Origin: Bog-532 sp963775825
GTDB taxonomy: Bacteria; Actinomycetota; Actinomycetes; Streptosporangiales; Streptosporangiaceae
NCBI GenBank assembly: GCA_963775825.1
Contig: CAVZKY010000068.1
Coordinates: forward strand, 124,001-188,000
DNA: 64,000 nt
Reading direction: 5' to 3'
The position numbers were made by a program, and so were the translations under genes. Each line of letters starts with the position of its first letter. Position 1 is the stretch's first letter. The notes beneath the pieces are model-generated. The model was not told where the DNA came from, did no database searches, and worked only from the letters and a program-made list of their open reading frames with translations. This document shows, piece by piece, positions 52,412 through 61,541 of this stretch.

Positions 52412-52861
52412 TCAGCCCGCGCCGCCCCGTTCGACGAGCGTGGACAGGGTGGTGCAGACCTGCTCACCGCCGGTGGTCTTGATGTCGGTCCGGGTGGTCA
52501 GCATGACATTGCGCCCGGCGTCGCGGATGTCCGCGATCGTCGACTGCGCCACGACGATATCGCCGGCGTGCAACGGGCGCGCGTGCTCGAACCGCTGTTC
52601 GCCGTGCACGACCATCGAGTAGTCCAGCCCCAGGCCCTCGTCCAGGACCGCGTAGGAGCTGCTGGCCATGGTGATGACGATCGCGAACGTGGGCGGCGCG
52701 ATGACGTCCGGGTACCCGGCCGCCTGGGCCGCCGCCTGGTCGCGGCAAAGCGGGCTGGGATCGCCGATCGCGTTGGCAAACTCAGCGATCTTGACCCGGC
52801 TGACCTCATATGGCTCGGACGCCGGGAAGCTCCGGCCGATGTAGTCCCGGTTGAGGGCCAT
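52412..52861 (-). CDS. MaoC N-terminal-like dehydratase subunit, HadA type
   Basis: A 149-residue hot-dog protein without the catalytic Asp/His motif (it has GDPSPLCRDQAAAQAAGYPD instead). It matches HadA/FAS1-like DH-domain stabilising subunits (VIAPPTFAIVITM, HGEQRFEHARPLHAGD). In mycobacteria HadAB makes the FAS-II dehydratase, downstream of rpmG as here. The gap 52242-52411 to HadB holds no gene. Confidence 0.85.
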   Translation of the reverse strand: MALNRDYIGRSFPASEPYEVSRVKIAEFANAIGDPSPLCRDQAAAQAAGYPDVIAPPTFAIVITMASSSYAVLDEGLGLDYSMVVHGEQRFEHARPLHAGDIVVAQSTIADIRDAGRNVMLTTRTDIKTTGGEQVCTTLSTLVERGGAG

Positions 52862-52869
52862 CGGGCCGG

Positions 52870-53034
52870 TTAGCGGGTTTCCCGGTGCGGCTGGTGGCAG
52901 CGGCAGTTCGGGCAGTACTTCTTCAGCTCGAGGCGGTCCGGGTTGTTCCGCCGGTTCTTTTTGGTGATGTAGTTCCGGTGCTTACACTCCTGGCAAGCCA
53001 GAGTGATCTTGGGCCGGACGTCGGTGGCAGCCAC
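52870..53034 (-). CDS. rpmG: 50S ribosomal protein L33
   Basis: A 54-residue L33 with CQEC and CPNC zinc ligands (ITLACQECKHRNYITKKNRR). The GTG at 53034 gives M-A-A-T-D-V-R-P-K. It lies 8 bases upstream of the HadA-type gene and downstream of tRNA-Met. Confidence 0.95.
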   Translation of the reverse strand: MAATDVRPKITLACQECKHRNYITKKNRRNNPDRLELKKYCPNCRCHQPHRETR

Positions 53035-53118
53035 GGCGCGGTGCCTTTCGTTTTGGGCCTCTCTCGGCCAACTGGGACAAGCGGGGTAGCTAACGAGCGC
53101 GACCCCTCCGATATTTCG

Positions 53119-53192
53119 TAGCGGAGGCCGGACTTGAACCGGCGACACAGCGATTATGAGCCGCTTGCTCTGCCTGACTGAGCTACTCCGCC
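53119..53192 (-). tRNA. tRNA-Met (CAT anticodon, elongator type)
   Basis: Minus-strand 74-base cloverleaf. The acceptor GGCGGAG (53186-53192) pairs with CTCCGCT (53120-53126) with one G-T. The D arm is GCTCAGTCAGGCAGAGC, the anticodon loop CTCATAA gives CAT, and the T arm is GCCGGTTCAAGTCCGGC. Its position upstream of rpmG is standard. The first acceptor pair is not the mismatch expected of an initiator. Confidence 0.95.
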
Positions 53193-53247
53193 CGGGGCCC
53201 ATCGCCGACCAGGCTGGGCACCGATGGCAAGCGATGGAAAGCGTTAG

Positions 53248-54690
53248 TCAGATTACCCGATCCCGCGCCCGCCGCGTGACGGGCGGCAGGTACTCGCGGC
53301 CCGGCGACCGCTGCCACCAGGCTCCGGTCTCCCGGAGTTCGCGCCAGGTCGTGAAACGGTAGCGGTACAGCCGGGCCCGGACGCACACGGGCGGCGCGTC
53401 GGGGAACGGGTTGCCGCGCAGCAGCGTGAGGACGTCGGGGTCACCGGCCAGGAGCCGGTGCAGCAGCGGCACGAACCACGGCTCGGCGTACCGGGGCGAC
53501 AGCGCGGCGAACCACATCAGCCAGTCCAGCCGCAGATGGTAGGGCGCCACCTGGGGCGGCCGCCGCCGCGGATCACCCGGCTTGCCCTTGAACTGGTACT
53601 CGAGCCACAGCGTCCCGGGGGTGATGGAATCGTCGCTGGTCCCCTCGATGATCAGTTCGTAGCGCTGCCGGGTGATCCCGCCGAACGCGCCGTAGGCGCT
53701 GACCAGGCGGAGCGGGTCGAAGCTGTAGTTCATCAGCTGCTGCCGGGACAGCAGGTTGCGGGCGGGCCGGTAGCTGAGCACCACCAGCACGGCCGTCACG
53801 GCCAGCACGATGCCCTCGTACCAGCCGGGCGGCGCGGCCAGCCGGGGCGCCGTCGGCAGCGGCAGGACCCGGCGGGCGGCGGAATCATCCAGCACCGAAA
53901 CGGCCAGCACGATCGTCAGCCAGTTGAGCCAGGCGAAGTTGCCCGACAGCACGAGCCACACCTGCGTCGCGATGATGATCGCGGCAGCCACGCTGGCCAC
54001 CGGCTGCGGGGTGAACAGAGCGAACGGCACGACCAGCTGGGCAAAGTGATTGGCCAGGGCTTCGGCCCGGTGCAGCGGATCGGGCAGGTGGTGGAAGAAC
54101 CAGCTCAACGGCCCCGGCATCGGCTGAGTCTCGTGGTGATACCGCAGGCAGGTCAGATCACGCCAGCAGCGGTCGCCGCGCATCTTGATCAGGCCGGCCC
54201 CGAATTCCAGCCGGAAGACCAGCCATCGCACCAGCCAGAGGATCAGGACGGGCGGCGCGGCCCTGGCGTTCCCCAGGAAGATGGCCAGGAAGCCGCTCTC
54301 GGCCAGCAGGGTCTCCCAGCCGAAGCCGTACCAGGTCTGGCCCACGTTGACGATGGAGACCTGCAGCGCCCAGGGTACGGCCCACAGCAACATCGATGCC
54401 CACAGTGGCACCAGATCAGCGAGCCCGGCGGCCAGCGCCGCGGCGAGGATCGCCCCGCCGCCCGCCGCCAGCGCGAAGAAGCGGTCCGAGTAGTACAGCG
54501 CGAACAGGCTCGGCGCCCGGCGGAACGGGGTGCGCGCGGTGTAGGCCGGGATCGGCAGCAGGCCCCGCTCGCCCAGCAGCGGGCGGAACTGGCGGAGGGC
54601 GGCGACGAAGGCGATCAGATAGATGGCCGCGAGGCCCCGCTGGAACGCCAGCCGGGCGAACCAGTAATCCGGGGCCGCGAACCACCGCAT
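53248..54690 (-). CDS. Lipase maturation factor family membrane protein
   Basis: A 480-residue polytopic membrane protein. It starts MRWFAAPDYWFARLAFQRGL and has about seven hydrophobic helices in the first 370 residues. It includes RLEFGAGLIKMRGDRCWRDL and the YHHETQPMPGPLSWFFHHLP motif, both typical of LMF1-like proteins, and a soluble C-terminal domain with PGDPRRRPPQVAPYHLRLDW. Vertebrate LMF1 folds lipases in the ER; the bacterial role is unknown. The start is six bases downstream of the flavoprotein stop, so the two are cotranscribed. Confidence 0.82.
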   Translation of the reverse strand: MRWFAAPDYWFARLAFQRGLAAIYLIAFVAALRQFRPLLGERGLLPIPAYTARTPFRRAPSLFALYYSDRFFALAAGGGAILAAALAAGLADLVPLWASMLLWAVPWALQVSIVNVGQTWYGFGWETLLAESGFLAIFLGNARAAPPVLILWLVRWLVFRLEFGAGLIKMRGDRCWRDLTCLRYHHETQPMPGPLSWFFHHLPDPLHRAEALANHFAQLVVPFALFTPQPVASVAAAIIIATQVWLVLSGNFAWLNWLTIVLAVSVLDDSAARRVLPLPTAPRLAAPPGWYEGIVLAVTAVLVVLSYRPARNLLSRQQLMNYSFDPLRLVSAYGAFGGITRQRYELIIEGTSDDSITPGTLWLEYQFKGKPGDPRRRPPQVAPYHLRLDWLMWFAALSPRYAEPWFVPLLHRLLAGDPDVLTLLRGNPFPDAPPVCVRARLYRYRFTTWRELRETGAWWQRSPGREYLPPVTRRARDRVI

Positions 54691-54695
54691 CGGGG

Positions 54696-56264
54696 TCACT
54701 CCCGGCCGGGCCGCCCCGGAACCGGGCGGGACGGCCCGGGATGGCCCGGGACCGCCACGGCGGAAGCCGCGGCCGGCGGCACCGCGCCCCGCGTCACCGG
54801 GAGCTGCGTCTTCGGGTGCTGCGTCATGGGGTTTTGCGGCAGGCGGCGGCCGAAGACCCGGCGCAGGGCCGCGGCGGCCGCGTGGTAGCCGCACATGCCG
54901 TGCGTTCCGGGGCCGGGCGGGGTCGCGGCGGAGCACAGGTAGATGGCCCGGTTCGGCGTCGCGTAGGGGACAGCCGCGAACGTGGGGCGGAAGAGCAGCC
55001 GGAACTGGTCGCAGCGTCCTTCGGCGATGTCACCGCCCGTGTTGTTCGGGTTGCGGGCCTCGACGCCGGCTGGTGCGGTGACGGCGCGGGCCAGAATCAG
55101 GTCGCGGAAGCCCGGCGCGAACCGCTCGATCTGCGCCTCGATGGCGGCGGTGTGGTCCGCCCGCCATCCGTTCGGCACCTGGCAGTACACCCAGAAGACG
55201 TGCGATCCCGCCGGTGCGCGGGACGGGTCGAACAGGCTCGGCTGGGAGGTGATGAGGAACGGGCGGCCGGGGGCGGCGCCACGGTGCACCGCGCGCAGCG
55301 CGCCGCTGATGTCCCCCAGCGTCGCGCCGAGGTGCACGGTGCCCGCCCGGCGGCACGCCGGGGCGGTCCACGGCACGGGGCCGCTCAGCGCGTAGTCGAT
55401 CTTGAAGACGGCGGGGCCACGCTGGTACCGGCGCATCCGGCTGGCGTAAGGTGCCGGCAGCCGGGAGCCGGCGATGCGGGCCAGCTGCTCGGGTGAGGTG
55501 TCGAACAGATAGCACCGGGCCGGCGGCAGCTCGGCCAGATCGCCGACCGGGTGACCGGTCAGGATGGTCCCGCCGAGCGAGGTCAGCAGGCCGGCCAGGG
55601 CGTCCGAGAGCGCCTGCGTGCCGCCGAGTGGGAAGGGCCAGCCGACCTCGTGGGCGGCCAGGGCGAACATCAGGGCGATGCCGCCGGTGACCGGCGCGGT
55701 CAGTGGTGCGGTCACGTGCGCGGCCAGGCCGGCCAGCAGGCCGCGGGCCCGGTCACCGCCGAACGAGCGGGCCAGCACAGCGGCCGGGGCGGCGGCCAGG
55801 ATCCCGAAGGCGGACAGCAGCAGCGGATCGGGCGGCAGGCCGTCCAGCGGGGCCCGCAGCACGCTGGCCGCCAGGTCGTCCCAGCGGCCGTGGAAGGGCC
55901 GCAGGAAGTCGAGGTACACCTTGCTGTCGGCGCCGAGGGACGCGGCCGTGTCATTCATTGAGCGCGTCAGCATGGCCGCGGAACCGTCGGGGAACGGATG
56001 CGCGAGCGGCAGGTCGGGGTGGATCCAGCACAGGCCGTGATCCTCCAGCGGCCACGTCCGCAGGATCGGCGAGCCGGCGGCGAGCGGGTGGACGGCCGAG
56101 CACGGGTCGTGCCAGAAGCCCGGCAGCGTCAGCTCCTCGGTCCGGGCGCCCCCGCCCACGGTGCCCGCGCCTTCGTAGACCACGACCTCCAGGCCCGCCT
56201 GGGCCAGCGTGATCGCCGCGGCCAGCCCGTTCGGCCCCGCGCCCACCACTACCGCGTCGAGCAT
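54696..56264 (-). CDS. FAD-dependent oxidoreductase, phytoene desaturase-like
   Basis: A 522-residue flavoprotein. The N-terminal dinucleotide motif AVVVGAGPNGLAAAITLAQA is followed by GGGART and the C-terminal GTHGMCGYHAAAAAL FAD-closing motif. It belongs to the COG1233-type NAD(P)/FAD oxidoreductases (CrtI-like). No other carotenoid gene is nearby, so the substrate is open. The ATG at 56264 is chosen because GGAAGGAG lies six bases upstream. A proline-rich tail of about 40 residues follows the fold. Confidence 0.82.
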   Translation of the reverse strand: MLDAVVVGAGPNGLAAAITLAQAGLEVVVYEGAGTVGGGARTEELTLPGFWHDPCSAVHPLAAGSPILRTWPLEDHGLCWIHPDLPLAHPFPDGSAAMLTRSMNDTAASLGADSKVYLDFLRPFHGRWDDLAASVLRAPLDGLPPDPLLLSAFGILAAAPAAVLARSFGGDRARGLLAGLAAHVTAPLTAPVTGGIALMFALAAHEVGWPFPLGGTQALSDALAGLLTSLGGTILTGHPVGDLAELPPARCYLFDTSPEQLARIAGSRLPAPYASRMRRYQRGPAVFKIDYALSGPVPWTAPACRRAGTVHLGATLGDISGALRAVHRGAAPGRPFLITSQPSLFDPSRAPAGSHVFWVYCQVPNGWRADHTAAIEAQIERFAPGFRDLILARAVTAPAGVEARNPNNTGGDIAEGRCDQFRLLFRPTFAAVPYATPNRAIYLCSAATPPGPGTHGMCGYHAAAAALRRVFGRRLPQNPMTQHPKTQLPVTRGAVPPAAASAVAVPGHPGPSRPVPGRPGRE

Positions 56265-56335
56265 CTGCATCTCCTTCCGGTTACCCGCCACGGAGCGTGG
56301 CAACCGGGGTCCGCGCAACCAGGCGGCGGCCGGCG

Positions 56336-57349
56336 CTAACGGCCCTCCAGCAGCGGGCGGAGCGGGTCCCAGGAAGTCCCGGCGGCCGTGTCAAGGCGCC
56401 GGCGGGCCAGCGCGGACAGCGCCTCCAGCACGACCCGGTTAGCCAGCGACGAGGTGATGTCGGCGTGATCGTACGGTGGCGCCACCTCGACCACGTCGAT
56501 CCCGGCGACCGGCAGCTCGTAGCAGATCCGCCGGACCGCGTCGAGCAACTGCCGGGCGGACAGCCCGCCGGGCTCCGGGGTCCCGGTGCCGGGCGCGTGC
56601 GCGGGATCGCAGACGTCGATGTCGACGGACAAGAACACGCCGTCGCAGTGGTCCAGCGCGATCGCGAAGGCTTCGGTCAGGCAGGTGTCCAGGCCACGCG
56701 CCACGATCTCAGTCATCTCGTAGGAACGCATGCCGCGGGCGGCCATCCAGGCCAGCGTCTCCGGCCCGGGCCAGTAGCCGCGCAGCCCGATCTGCAGGAA
56801 GCGGTCCCCGCGCACCGCCCCCGACTCGATCAGCCGCCGCATCGGCTGGCCGTGCCCGATCAGTGAGCCGAACTCCACGTCGCCAGTGTCCGCGTGCGCG
56901 TCGAAGTGCAGCATGGACACCCGTCCGGCCCCGGTGTGCTGGGCGACGCCCGCCGCATCGGGCCAGGTGATGGTGTGATCACCGCCAAGCACGAGAGGGA
57001 TGGCGCCGGCCCGCGTGACGGCGTGCACCGCGGCCTGCAGGTCCCGAACCGACCGTGCGGCGTCGCCGGAGAACATCTCGACGTCCCCGGCGTCGTAGAC
57101 GGACAGGTCGGTCAGCCCGTCGGCGCGCAGCGCCAGCGACGGCCGGGAGCCGTCGTGCGGCAGATAGCAGGTCTGCCGGATGTACTGCGGCCCGAACCGC
57201 GCGCCGGAGCGGTAGGAGGTGCCCCCGTCGAATGGCGCGCCGAGGATCACGACATCGGCGCCCGGGTAGGTCGCCGGGTCCGCCCAGTCACACCGGGCCA
57301 CGCCCAGAAACGTTATGTCCGGGCCGAACTGCGGGCCGTAGCGAGCCAT
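56336..57349 (-). CDS. Agmatinase/ureohydrolase family enzyme
   Basis: A 337-residue arginase-fold enzyme with all manganese ligands: GGDHT (residues 122-126), DAHAD (150-154) and SVDIDVCDP (241-249). The GAPFDGGTSYRSGARFGP segment is typical of agmatinase and guanidinobutyrase, which release urea from guanidino compounds. The exact substrate is not determined. It lies 71 bases upstream of the flavoprotein, in the same direction. Confidence 0.87.
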   Translation of the reverse strand: MARYGPQFGPDITFLGVARCDWADPATYPGADVVILGAPFDGGTSYRSGARFGPQYIRQTCYLPHDGSRPSLALRADGLTDLSVYDAGDVEMFSGDAARSVRDLQAAVHAVTRAGAIPLVLGGDHTITWPDAAGVAQHTGAGRVSMLHFDAHADTGDVEFGSLIGHGQPMRRLIESGAVRGDRFLQIGLRGYWPGPETLAWMAARGMRSYEMTEIVARGLDTCLTEAFAIALDHCDGVFLSVDIDVCDPAHAPGTGTPEPGGLSARQLLDAVRRICYELPVAGIDVVEVAPPYDHADITSSLANRVVLEALSALARRRLDTAAGTSWDPLRPLLEGR

Positions 57350-57544
57350 GACCGGACTTTAGCGGACGTTTAGCCGAATGACATCTGCAAACAGATCGCT
57401 GCGCCGCCCGCCTGGCGGCCGGACTGAGGAGGCGGCGGATCATTCAGGCACTTACCAAATGGATACGAGTCCGTCCTTTCCGTTACGCGGGGCGGTCAGC
57501 GTGCCATGCTCCAGGCTTAGGCATAACGCCGCCGAGAGGAGGCA

Positions 57545-57801
57545 ATGACATAGCCGGCATAAGGGCGAGGCGTTCAAAGGCTCAGCCAGCGGCCGAGCCG
57601 GAAAGACCCTGGCGGGTCCACGCGGCCAGCGGTTTCACCACCGATCACCGCTCCATGGCGACCGCATTCGAGCAGGTCAAGGCGGTACACCGGTGGGGCA
57701 TGGCGGCCTCGGTCTACCGCTGGCGGGACGAGAGCTGGGAGCTGTACCGGCGCATGGAGCCACCGGCGCGCCAGCCAGAGGAAGACTCCTGGCCGTTCTG
57801 A
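57545..57801 (+). CDS. Small hypothetical protein (start probably frame-broken)
   Basis: An AGGAGG ribosome site stands two bases from an ATG at 57545, but the frame stops at once (ATG-ACA-TAG). One base later the frame is open for about 80 codons to TGA at 57801. It includes PWRVHAASGFTTDHRSMATA, VYRWRDESWELYRRM and a DSWPF end. An added base after the ATG would give an 85-residue tryptophan- and arginine-rich soluble protein. No family is recognised. If the sequence is right as written, translation could only begin at the internal ATG at 57656. Confidence 0.4.
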
Positions 57802-57873
57802 GGGTACCGGCGCCGGCCGCCATAAGGGCGCTGGGGAACAACGGTCAGCCCCGCCGCCAGCCACCGCACTCCC

Positions 57874-57955
57874 TGATCTTACCCGATCGGCCTGGTCTTA
57901 CCCGATCGGCCTGGTCTTACCCGATCGGCCGTCTGGTCTTACCCGATCGGCCGTC
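57874..57955 (+). repeat. Tandem repeat with palindromic core, four copies
   Basis: TGRTCTTACCCGATCGGCC occurs at 57874-57892, 57893-57911, 57912-57930 and 57934-57952; the last two copies are followed by GTC. Each unit holds the palindrome CCGATCGG. The units are head to tail with no spacers, unlike CRISPR. They could be an array of protein-binding sites upstream of the polysaccharide genes. Confidence 0.85.
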
Positions 57956-58302
57956 GCCTGCCGCGGCCTGGCTCATGTTCATGTTCTGCCCCGGCCTTTC
58001 GTGAAGTTAGTTAGGAAAGTTTACTGTTCGGCCTGCCCGGCCGTTTGCCGCGTATGTGCGCGTTTCGACATTTATTAGCCAAATGCCGAGTATGGAAATC
58101 TGCGCGAAACGCCTTTATAACGGTTTTTTCTTCGAAAACACGCTGCTAGCAACCGTTAATAACTTCTAATGGTCAGCTGTGAACCTTCTGCGCCAGACCG
58201 ACGTCCTTCTCTTGCAAGGCTTTTGCCGCAAATAGGACATACGGGTAGTTGCGCATCGTTATAAGCCGTTCTCGGATCCCACGAATCCTGGGGGGACCAG
58301 TG
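57956..58302 (+). promoter_or_regulatory. AT-rich leader region before the polysaccharide module
   Basis: No gene. From about 58000 to 58230 the sequence is much more AT-rich than anything else in the window, with GTTAGTTAGGAAAGTTTACT, TTTATAACGGTTTTTTCTTC and TTAATAACTTCTAATGG stretches. It probably contains the promoter(s) of the downstream synthase gene. No single best -35/-10 pair stands out. Confidence 0.5.
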
Positions 58303-60439
58303 ATGTCGGACTTGACCGGCAACGACGTTGTCAGGCTGAAACAGCTTCTACGTCACGAGGAGGATGAAGCCCGGCGCAGAGTGCCGCGGGTCAGACTCGC
58401 CACTGTCGCAGCGGCTCCTGCGGAGGAGTACGAGCGCATTCGCGAGGCCAGCCCAGGACCGCACGAGGGTGCAGCGGTGCCACGGCCGAGGCGCTACGCG
58501 CCGGCCCACGGCCCAGCCTGGCTGCAGACGAGATCTTCAGAAGCTCACACCAAAGACTTTCCCGCTGTACCGGCGGTGGAAGCGGCGGAAACTGGCCGGC
58601 ACCGTCCAAAAGCCCCGCGCATCGTCGCCGACACGAAGACGGCCACTCTTACCGGTGACATGCAGCTCCTGTCCGCTGGGAGTATCCGGAAAATACGGTG
58701 GGGCGGCCCAGTCCTGGCCAAGCGCCCGGCGCGACGTCTGCGCCGCAGCACCTTCAGCCCGATCATGAGCACGTCGGACCGGCTTCTCATCGCTGCCCTC
58801 TCACTGGGATGGGTGATCTGCCTCACCGGGTTCTGGGCCTGGCTGGCTGCAGCCATCTCACCGCACCAGTGTCTTTGGGCTGGCTATCAACAGCGTTGTA
58901 CTGATCTACGTAACCGTGTATCCGGTATTCTTCGTGATCGCCGCGAACCGGCTACGCAATGTGCGGAAGTCGGTGGCGGTACCGCTTCTACGCACGGCGT
59001 TCGTCGTCACCCGGGCGCCTTCCGAGCCGTGGGATGTCGCCAAGAGAACGCTGACGGCGATGCTCGATCAGGACTTGCCGCTGCCATACGACGTATGGAT
59101 CTGCGACGAGCGGCCGACTGCTGAAATCATCGACTGGTGCGCCGAGCACGGCGTGATCATGGCCAGTCGCCACGGCCGCGACGACTATCACCGCAGCACA
59201 TGGCCACGGAGGACCAAGTGCAAGGAAGGAAACCTCGCCTACTTCTACGACCACTGGGGTTACGGCAACTACGACGTGGTGGCGCAGCTGGATTGCGATC
59301 ATCAGCCGTCTCGCAGTTACCTGTCCGAGATCGTCCGTCCATTCTCCGACCCGGCTATCGGGTACGTATCCGCTCCCAGTGTGTGCGACACCAACGCCGC
59401 GGTTTCGTGGGCGGCACGAGGCCGTCTGTACCGGGAAGCCACCTTTCACGGCGCGTTCCAACTCGGGCATAGCGACGGCTGGGCGCCGGCGTGCATCGGC
59501 TCACACTACGCGGTACGAACACGCGCCCTGCGGGACATCGGCGGGATCGGCCCTGAGCTGGCCGAGGATTTCTCAACCTATTTTCTGCTGAGTGCCGCCG
59601 GCTGGCAGGGCGCGTTCGCAATCGACGCCGAAGCACACGGTGACGGCCCCAACACCTTCGCCGCCATGCTGGTACAAGAATTCCAGTGGGCCCGCAGCAT
59701 CATCATGGTGGTGCTGCGGACTGTTCCGGGCAATTTTCGCCGCCTTTCCCTATCGTTGAAGTTGCGGTTCCTCTACGCGATGGTTTTCTACTCGCTCCTG
59801 GTGACTAGCACGCTTGGCGGTCTCGTCCTAGCTCCGTACGCCGCAGTGACGGGAAAGCCCTGGATCAACGTCAACTACCTCACCTTCCTCCTGCACTGGT
59901 GGTCACTCTCCGTCTGGCTGATCCTTCTCACCCTTTTCCTACGCAGACGAAGATTGCTGCGACCACCGGATGCGCCTATCCTGAGTTGGGAAAACTGGCT
60001 ATATACACTGGTCCGCTGGCCTTATATAGCTCGCGGGATATTCTCTGCGGTCATCAACTGGATATACCCGCGCCCGGTAACCTTCAAGGTCACCCCGAAA
60101 GGCACCGGCGGCCCCGAGCCACTACCTACCCGACTCATGGTGCCGTACATAGTCATCAGCTGCGGATCGGCGGCAGCCGCCCTGGTCGGCGAGGCAACCA
60201 ACAATGCCGTGGGGTACGTCTTCCTCTGCATCGCGGCCGCGTTCGTATACTCGCTAGTGTCCATCATCGTGCCCGTCCTGCACGCGCGGGAGTCGGCGCT
60301 GCAAAGCGATGTGCCGACCTGGTTCGCGCTACGCCGCACCAGCCTGCTGCCGCTTTTGGCAGGTCTTACATCCCTGCTGCCGGTACTGATCGCGGCTCTG
60401 CATTATCCGTCATACGTGCTGCACGTTTTTCATATGTAA
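58303..60439 (+). CDS. Membrane GT2 glycosyltransferase, cellulose-synthase-like (one-base frame break)
   Basis: About 711 residues after removing one base near 58867-58876. The N-terminal 150 residues are cytoplasmic and charged. Two helices follow (LLIAALSLGWVICLTGFWAW and FGLAINSVVLIYVTVYPVFF, the second across the break). The GT-A domain has VWICDE, QLDCDHQPSRSYL (substrate and metal aspartates) and PELAEDFSTYF (acceptor-side acid). The usual QxxRW is QEFQW here. At least four more helices form the C-terminal channel. This architecture is that of processive polysaccharide synthases exporting a beta-linked polymer. An ATG with GGGGGGACC upstream is used. Confidence 0.85.
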
Positions 60440-60486
60440 CAGAGCTTTACCTGATCTTCTATCCAGCTAGCCCGAGGGGAATTATT

Positions 60487-61494
60487 TTGGCCATAATCGT
60501 AACTGGTGGGGCTGGATTTATCGGCAGTCACACTTGCGTGGAACTGCTACGCCGCGGCAAGGAGGTGATTGTGGTCGACAATTACTCGAACAGCTCACCC
60601 GCCGCGCTGACCGCCATCCGCGAGGTGTCGGGCGGAGATCTGACGGCCTACCAGGCGGACATCCGTGACCAGCAAGAGATGGAACAAATCTTCGCGCACA
60701 AGACGATAGATGCGGTCATCCACTTCGCGGCGAAGAAGTCGGTCCGTGAATCAGTGGACGTACCTCTCGACTATTACAGCAGCAATCTCGGCTGCACTAT
60801 GAGCATTCTCCAGACGATGCTGAAGTACGGCGTGAACCGGCTGGTGTTTTCATCCTCGTGCTCGATTTACGGCGGCCGCTACAGCAGGCCCATCTCAGAG
60901 GACGACGAGACCGGGCCGACGAACCCTTACGCGCGGTCCAAGCTCATGTGCGAACAAATACTGAGCGACGCATGCCGTCGGCATCCCCAGCTTTCGGTCA
61001 TCGCGCTCCGTTACTTCAACCCGATCGGCGCCCACCGCAGCGGAGGGCTCGGCGAAGACCCGGCCGGGATCCCCAGCAACGTCCTGCCGTACATGATGCA
61101 GGTAGCGATCGGCCGCCTGGAACGGCTCGACGTCTATGGCAGCGATTACGACACCATCGACGGCACGGGCGTACGCGATTACATCCACGTCATGGATGTC
61201 GCCGAGGCGCACTGTACCGCGCTGGACCACCTCGCCGGGGAAACGGGGATCCGCGCCTTCAACCTGGGTACCGGGAGCGGCGTTTCCGTCCTGCAGCTGC
61301 TCGCGACCGTCGAGGAAGTCAGCGGGCGAGCCATCCCGTGCCGGATCGTCAGCAGGCAACCCGGTGATGTCGGGACGCTCATCGCCGACCCCACCCGGAT
61401 CGAAAAGGTATGGGGATGGCGGACCAGCCGGGACCTGCAGGCCATGTGCCGTGACGCATGGCAGTTTCAGAGGCTTCACCCTGACGGCTACTGA
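60487..61494 (+). CDS. galE: UDP-glucose 4-epimerase
   Basis: A 335-residue extended short-chain dehydrogenase. The NAD-binding TGGAGFIGSH lies at residues 6-15. The catalytic triad is Ser126 (in SSSCSIYG), Tyr148 and Lys152 (PYARSK). The RYFNPIGAH and GVRDYIHVMDVA motifs are typical of GalE. The TTG at 60487 is used: it matches the family start and has GAGGGGA about six bases upstream. It interconverts UDP-glucose and UDP-galactose, probably to supply the adjacent synthase. Confidence 0.9.
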   Translation: MAIIVTGGAGFIGSHTCVELLRRGKEVIVVDNYSNSSPAALTAIREVSGGDLTAYQADIRDQQEMEQIFAHKTIDAVIHFAAKKSVRESVDVPLDYYSSNLGCTMSILQTMLKYGVNRLVFSSSCSIYGGRYSRPISEDDETGPTNPYARSKLMCEQILSDACRRHPQLSVIALRYFNPIGAHRSGGLGEDPAGIPSNVLPYMMQVAIGRLERLDVYGSDYDTIDGTGVRDYIHVMDVAEAHCTALDHLAGETGIRAFNLGTGSGVSVLQLLATVEEVSGRAIPCRIVSRQPGDVGTLIADPTRIEKVWGWRTSRDLQAMCRDAWQFQRLHPDGY

Positions 61495-61541
61495 GATTAA
61501 TGAGATTAATCAGCGCAGCTTAGATAAACAGGAGGGGTAAG

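Noticed and set aside
57874..57955. CRISPR array
   Set aside because: Units are directly adjacent (0-3 bases between them), without spacers, and no cas genes are present.
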